From assembly GCF_030167915.1 (NCBI RefSeq), contig NZ_JARGNB010000003.1, positions 248,001-312,000 of the forward strand: a stretch of 64,000 nt of DNA. The letters are read 5' to 3'. Origin of the DNA: Aquabacterium humicola (GTDB taxonomy: Bacteria; Pseudomonadota; Gammaproteobacteria; Burkholderiales; Burkholderiaceae_C). A program made the position numbers and the translations under genes. Below the pieces are notes generated by a model that did not search any database, was not told the origin of the DNA, and saw nothing but the letters and a program-made list of their open reading frames with translations. Below are positions 61,859-64,000 of the stretch, one piece after another. Position 1 is the stretch's first letter, and each line of letters begins with the position of its first letter.

Positions 61859-62971
61859 CTATCGCGTGGCGGCCTCGCCGCGCAGCGCCGCGCCGATCGC
61901 CGCGGTGACCGCGCCCGACCACGCCGGGTCGAGCCAGCGCAGCACCACCACCGCGTCCAGCGCCGGATCGACCCACACCGTGTGGCCGCCGGCGCCGAGC
62001 ATCATCATCGCGTCGTCCGACGCACCGGGGAAGGCCCGCCCGCCGCGGTTCAGCCACACCAGGCGGCCGTAGAACGGCGCGACCGGACACGGTTCGGCCA
62101 TCGCGGCGATCCATTCGCGCCTCACCGGCCCCACCGTGCGACCGTCAGTGCGACCGCCAGTGCGTCCGGCCAGCACGTCCAGAAGGTGCTGGCCGATGCG
62201 CGCCTGGTCGCGCGCGCTGATCGACACGCCGCCGCCCCAGTGCGCGCCACCCGGCACCGAGGCCACGCGGCCCAGGCCCGGCACCTCGGCCCAGGACGCG
62301 TCGTAACCGCGCCACGCGAAGCCCTCGCCACCGCCGAGCGGCCGCAGCAGCGCCTCCAGGAAGAGCGCGGGCAGCGGCTCGCGCAGCAGGTGCAGCAGCG
62401 CCAGCGACAGCTGGTTGATGCGCACGTCGTTGTATTCCCAGTACGTGCCGGGCGCCTGCAGCGGGCGAGCCCCGCCCTTCGGCCCGCCGGCCGGCCGCGG
62501 ATCCTGCGCCACCTGGCGCCAGCGGTCCACCGTGTCGGGCAGGCCGAAGCAGGTGCCTTCCCATTCGCTGGTCTGCGTCAGCAGCTGGCGCCACGTGACC
62601 GCGCGGTTGTGCGCGTTGTCGTCGAAGCCGATGCCGGGCAGGGCCTGGTGCACCGGCTGGTCGAGCACCAGCAGGCCGCGCGCGTCGGCGATGCCGGCGA
62701 TCAGCGCGAGGTACGTCTTGGCGACGCTGAAGGTCAGATCCGCGCGCTCGGGTTCGCCCCAGGCGGCGAGCTCGCGGCCGTGCTGCAGCAGCACGCCCGA
62801 TTGCGGCCCGCGCGCATGCACCGGCCCGAACAGCCGGTTGTACGGCGGCGGGTCGTCGTGGTGCACGCCCCAGGGCTGCTGGCCGGGCGCCGGTGCGGCG
62901 AACGGGTCGCGCGGCCACGGCGTTTCATGCGCTTGCGCGAGCTCGATCGCGTGGGCGAGGGCATCGTTCAT
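61859..62971 (-). CDS. serine hydrolase, beta-lactamase/class C type
   Basis: A 370-residue penicillin-binding-protein-like hydrolase. The nucleophile motif is SVAK (SxxK) in TFSVAKTYLA, the second motif YND (YxN) in YWEYNDVRINQL, and near the C-terminus GHTVW resembles a KTG-like HxG. It has no signal peptide, so it is probably a cytoplasmic esterase or peptidase rather than a beta-lactamase. An in-frame set of 12-bp repeats (RTGGRTDGRTVG) inserts a short linker near residue 275. Confidence 0.85.
   Translation of the reverse strand: MNDALAHAIELAQAHETPWPRDPFAAPAPGQQPWGVHHDDPPPYNRLFGPVHARGPQSGVLLQHGRELAAWGEPERADLTFSVAKTYLALIAGIADARGLLVLDQPVHQALPGIGFDDNAHNRAVTWRQLLTQTSEWEGTCFGLPDTVDRWRQVAQDPRPAGGPKGGARPLQAPGTYWEYNDVRINQLSLALLHLLREPLPALFLEALLRPLGGGEGFAWRGYDASWAEVPGLGRVASVPGGAHWGGGVSISARDQARIGQHLLDVLAGRTGGRTDGRTVGPVRREWIAAMAEPCPVAPFYGRLVWLNRGGRAFPGASDDAMMMLGAGGHTVWVDPALDAVVVLRWLDPAWSGAVTAAIGAALRGEAATR
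62136..62171. repeat. 12-bp in-frame repeats in the serine hydrolase gene
   Basis: GTGCGACCGTCA, GTGCGACCGCCA and a diverged third unit encode repeating Arg-Thr-Gly/Asp/Val-Gly residues on the minus strand, a small coding minisatellite. Confidence 0.8.
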
Positions 62972-63009
62972 CGGCCCGATGATGCCCTGCCCGCACGACA
63001 CGAGCAGCG

Positions 63010-64000
63010 CTACAGCCGCACGTCCTCGATCGTGCGGCTCAGCCGGCTGCGTTCGGCGGCGAAGGCCATCAGGTGGCTCTCGACCGAGTCCTCGATCGAC
63101 GACGACAGCAGCGCCGGGTTGCGCTGGCCCACCGCCTGCACCCAGTCCTGCACCAGCCGGTGGTCGCCACCGCCGTGGGCATCGGTCTTCATGCTCCAGG
63201 TGCGGCGCGTGCCGCCCTTGAAGGTGGTCAGCGTGAACGTCTCCATGTTGCCGACGATGTCGCCCATCGAACCCATGATGCGGGTGTGCCGGCCCTCGTA
63301 GGACACCAGCGCCTCCATCGAGAAGCCGGCGGTGACCCCGTTGCGGAACAGGATGTTCACCGTCAGGTGGTCGGGCTGGTCGTTGTCCATGCGGTAGACG
63401 CAGCGGCCGTAGTCGGTCTCCTTCAGCGCCTGCAGGATGATCGGGTCCCAGTCGCGCTCCTTCGGCGGCAGGTCGAAGACGTACAGGCGCTTGCGGTCGC
63501 GGTAGTAGATCTGCAGCGCCGAATACGGGCAGGTCGCCTCGACCGCGCAGCCGTCGGTGCAGCGTTCGGTGCTGCCGGGCGGCGCGTTGGCGTTGGTGAA
63601 CCACTTCAGGTTGCCGAAGCAGTGCACGTTGTCGGCGTGCGCGTTCACCAGCCAGCGGATGATGTCGGTGTCGTGGCAGCTCTTGGCCAGGATGATCGGC
63701 GTGGCCGAGCGGCTGCTGCGCCACTTGCCGCGCACGTACGAGTGGCTCATGTGCACGTGCTCGATCGGCTCGAGGTGCTGCACGCTGACGATCTGGCCGA
63801 TCATGCCGGCGTCGATCAGCGCCTTCAGCTCGCGGAAGTACGGCGTGTAGCGCAGCACGTGGCAGACGCCGACGATGCGCCGCTTGGCCTGCGCGGCCGC
63901 CAGGATCGCGCGGCACTCCGATTCGGTGGGCGCGATCGGCTTTTCCAGCAGCACGTGGTAGCCCTGGCCCATCGCCTGCAGGCAGGGCGCGGTGTGCTGC
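63010..64000 (-). CDS. Gfo/Idh/MocA-family oxidoreductase, C-terminal part (5' end outside window)
   Basis: At least 330 residues of an NAD(P)-dependent sugar dehydrogenase-type protein. The Rossmann domain start lies beyond the window. The catalytic Lys motif EKPIA is present (LLEKPIAPTE), then VGVCHVLRYTPYF, SCHDTDIIRWLV with the active-site His-x-x-D, and a Cys-containing insertion (ERCTDGCAVEATCPYSALQIYY) that suggests a metal or disulfide site. The substrate is not evident. It follows the serine hydrolase on the same strand. Confidence 0.85.
   Translation of the reverse strand, partial: QHTAPCLQAMGQGYHVLLEKPIAPTESECRAILAAAQAKRRIVGVCHVLRYTPYFRELKALIDAGMIGQIVSVQHLEPIEHVHMSHSYVRGKWRSSRSATPIILAKSCHDTDIIRWLVNAHADNVHCFGNLKWFTNANAPPGSTERCTDGCAVEATCPYSALQIYYRDRKRLYVFDLPPKERDWDPIILQALKETDYGRCVYRMDNDQPDHLTVNILFRNGVTAGFSMEALVSYEGRHTRIMGSMGDIVGNMETFTLTTFKGGTRRTWSMKTDAHGGGDHRLVQDWVQAVGQRNPALLSSSIEDSVESHLMAFAAERSRLSRTIEDVRL

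Noticed and set aside
57762-62072. A plus-strand open frame of over 1400 codons spanning several genes
   Set aside because: It is antisense to the delta-60 lipoprotein and the pseudokinase, both with recognisable domains, and it crosses unrelated gene ends. The Arg/Gly-rich product is a GC artefact.
1-64000. CRISPR arrays, tRNA or rRNA genes, integrated phage
   Set aside because: No regularly spaced direct repeats of CRISPR size, no cloverleaf or rRNA-like stretch, and no phage structural or integrase genes were seen. The only mobile DNA is the IS pair.

Overview
The window is a GC-rich bacterial chromosome segment with dense, frequently overlapping genes. Several features point to a betaproteobacterium of the order Burkholderiales (Rubrivivax/Leptothrix/Ideonella-like): a Bug-type solute receptor, TRAP transporters, a nap operon of the NapEABC kind, a DUF748 protein and very high third-position GC. 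This is inference from gene content; there is no rRNA or tRNA in the window to confirm it. Outside the insertion-sequence block, no stretch over about 300 bases lacks a gene.

Left part (1-12 kb). A histidine kinase tail is followed by a convergent four-gene operon (449-4750, minus): a thermostable-hemolysin-like protein, an acyl-adenylating ligase fused to a heme-oxygenase-like diiron domain, a short-chain dehydrogenase and a TPR protein. This looks like an uncharacterised fatty-acyl-modifying pathway. After an MFS carrier comes a six-gene minus-strand run (6115-11968): PepSY protein, OmpR-type regulator, kinase, sulfatase, Bug receptor and YdcF protein. Diverging from it is a respiratory operon (12085-17713): SHP-type heme protein, diheme cytochrome c, cytochrome b, napE, napA, napB and napC. 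The shared intergenic region carries five hexamers phased at 11 bp, the spacing expected for an OmpR-family regulator. No napD is present.

Middle (17.7-29.3 kb). A secreted lipase-like lipoprotein and an Old Yellow Enzyme precede an eight-gene catabolic operon on the minus strand (20224-28303). It holds a cupin dioxygenase, SDR, royal-jelly/SMP-30-type propeller, PfkB sugar kinase, RraA-like protein, D-2-hydroxyacid dehydrogenase and a complete TRAP transporter. A divergent GntR/FCD regulator faces it across a palindromic operator candidate. Together these look like uptake and breakdown of a hydroxy- or sugar acid.

Accessory zone (29.4-35.3 kb). Two head-to-tail copies of one insertion sequence, both broken, lie between 5-bp target duplications. 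They look like the remains of an inserted tandem dimer. Next is a copper module: three small proteins and a P-type ATPase behind a MerR/CueR-type promoter with a 19-bp spacer.

Right part (35-64 kb). Two divergent sensor kinases follow, one of them a hybrid whose C-terminal receiver has lost its phosphorylation site. A polyphosphate locus (PsiF-like protein, CYTH/CHAD protein, ppk1) has a threefold Pho-box-like repeat in front of ppk1. Then come a DUF748/TAXI pair, a PhoP/PhoQ-like two-component system, an RTX adhesin-like protein, secreted proteins, a delta-60-repeat lipoprotein, a membrane-anchored pseudokinase, a serine hydrolase and the end of a Gfo/Idh/MocA oxidoreductase.
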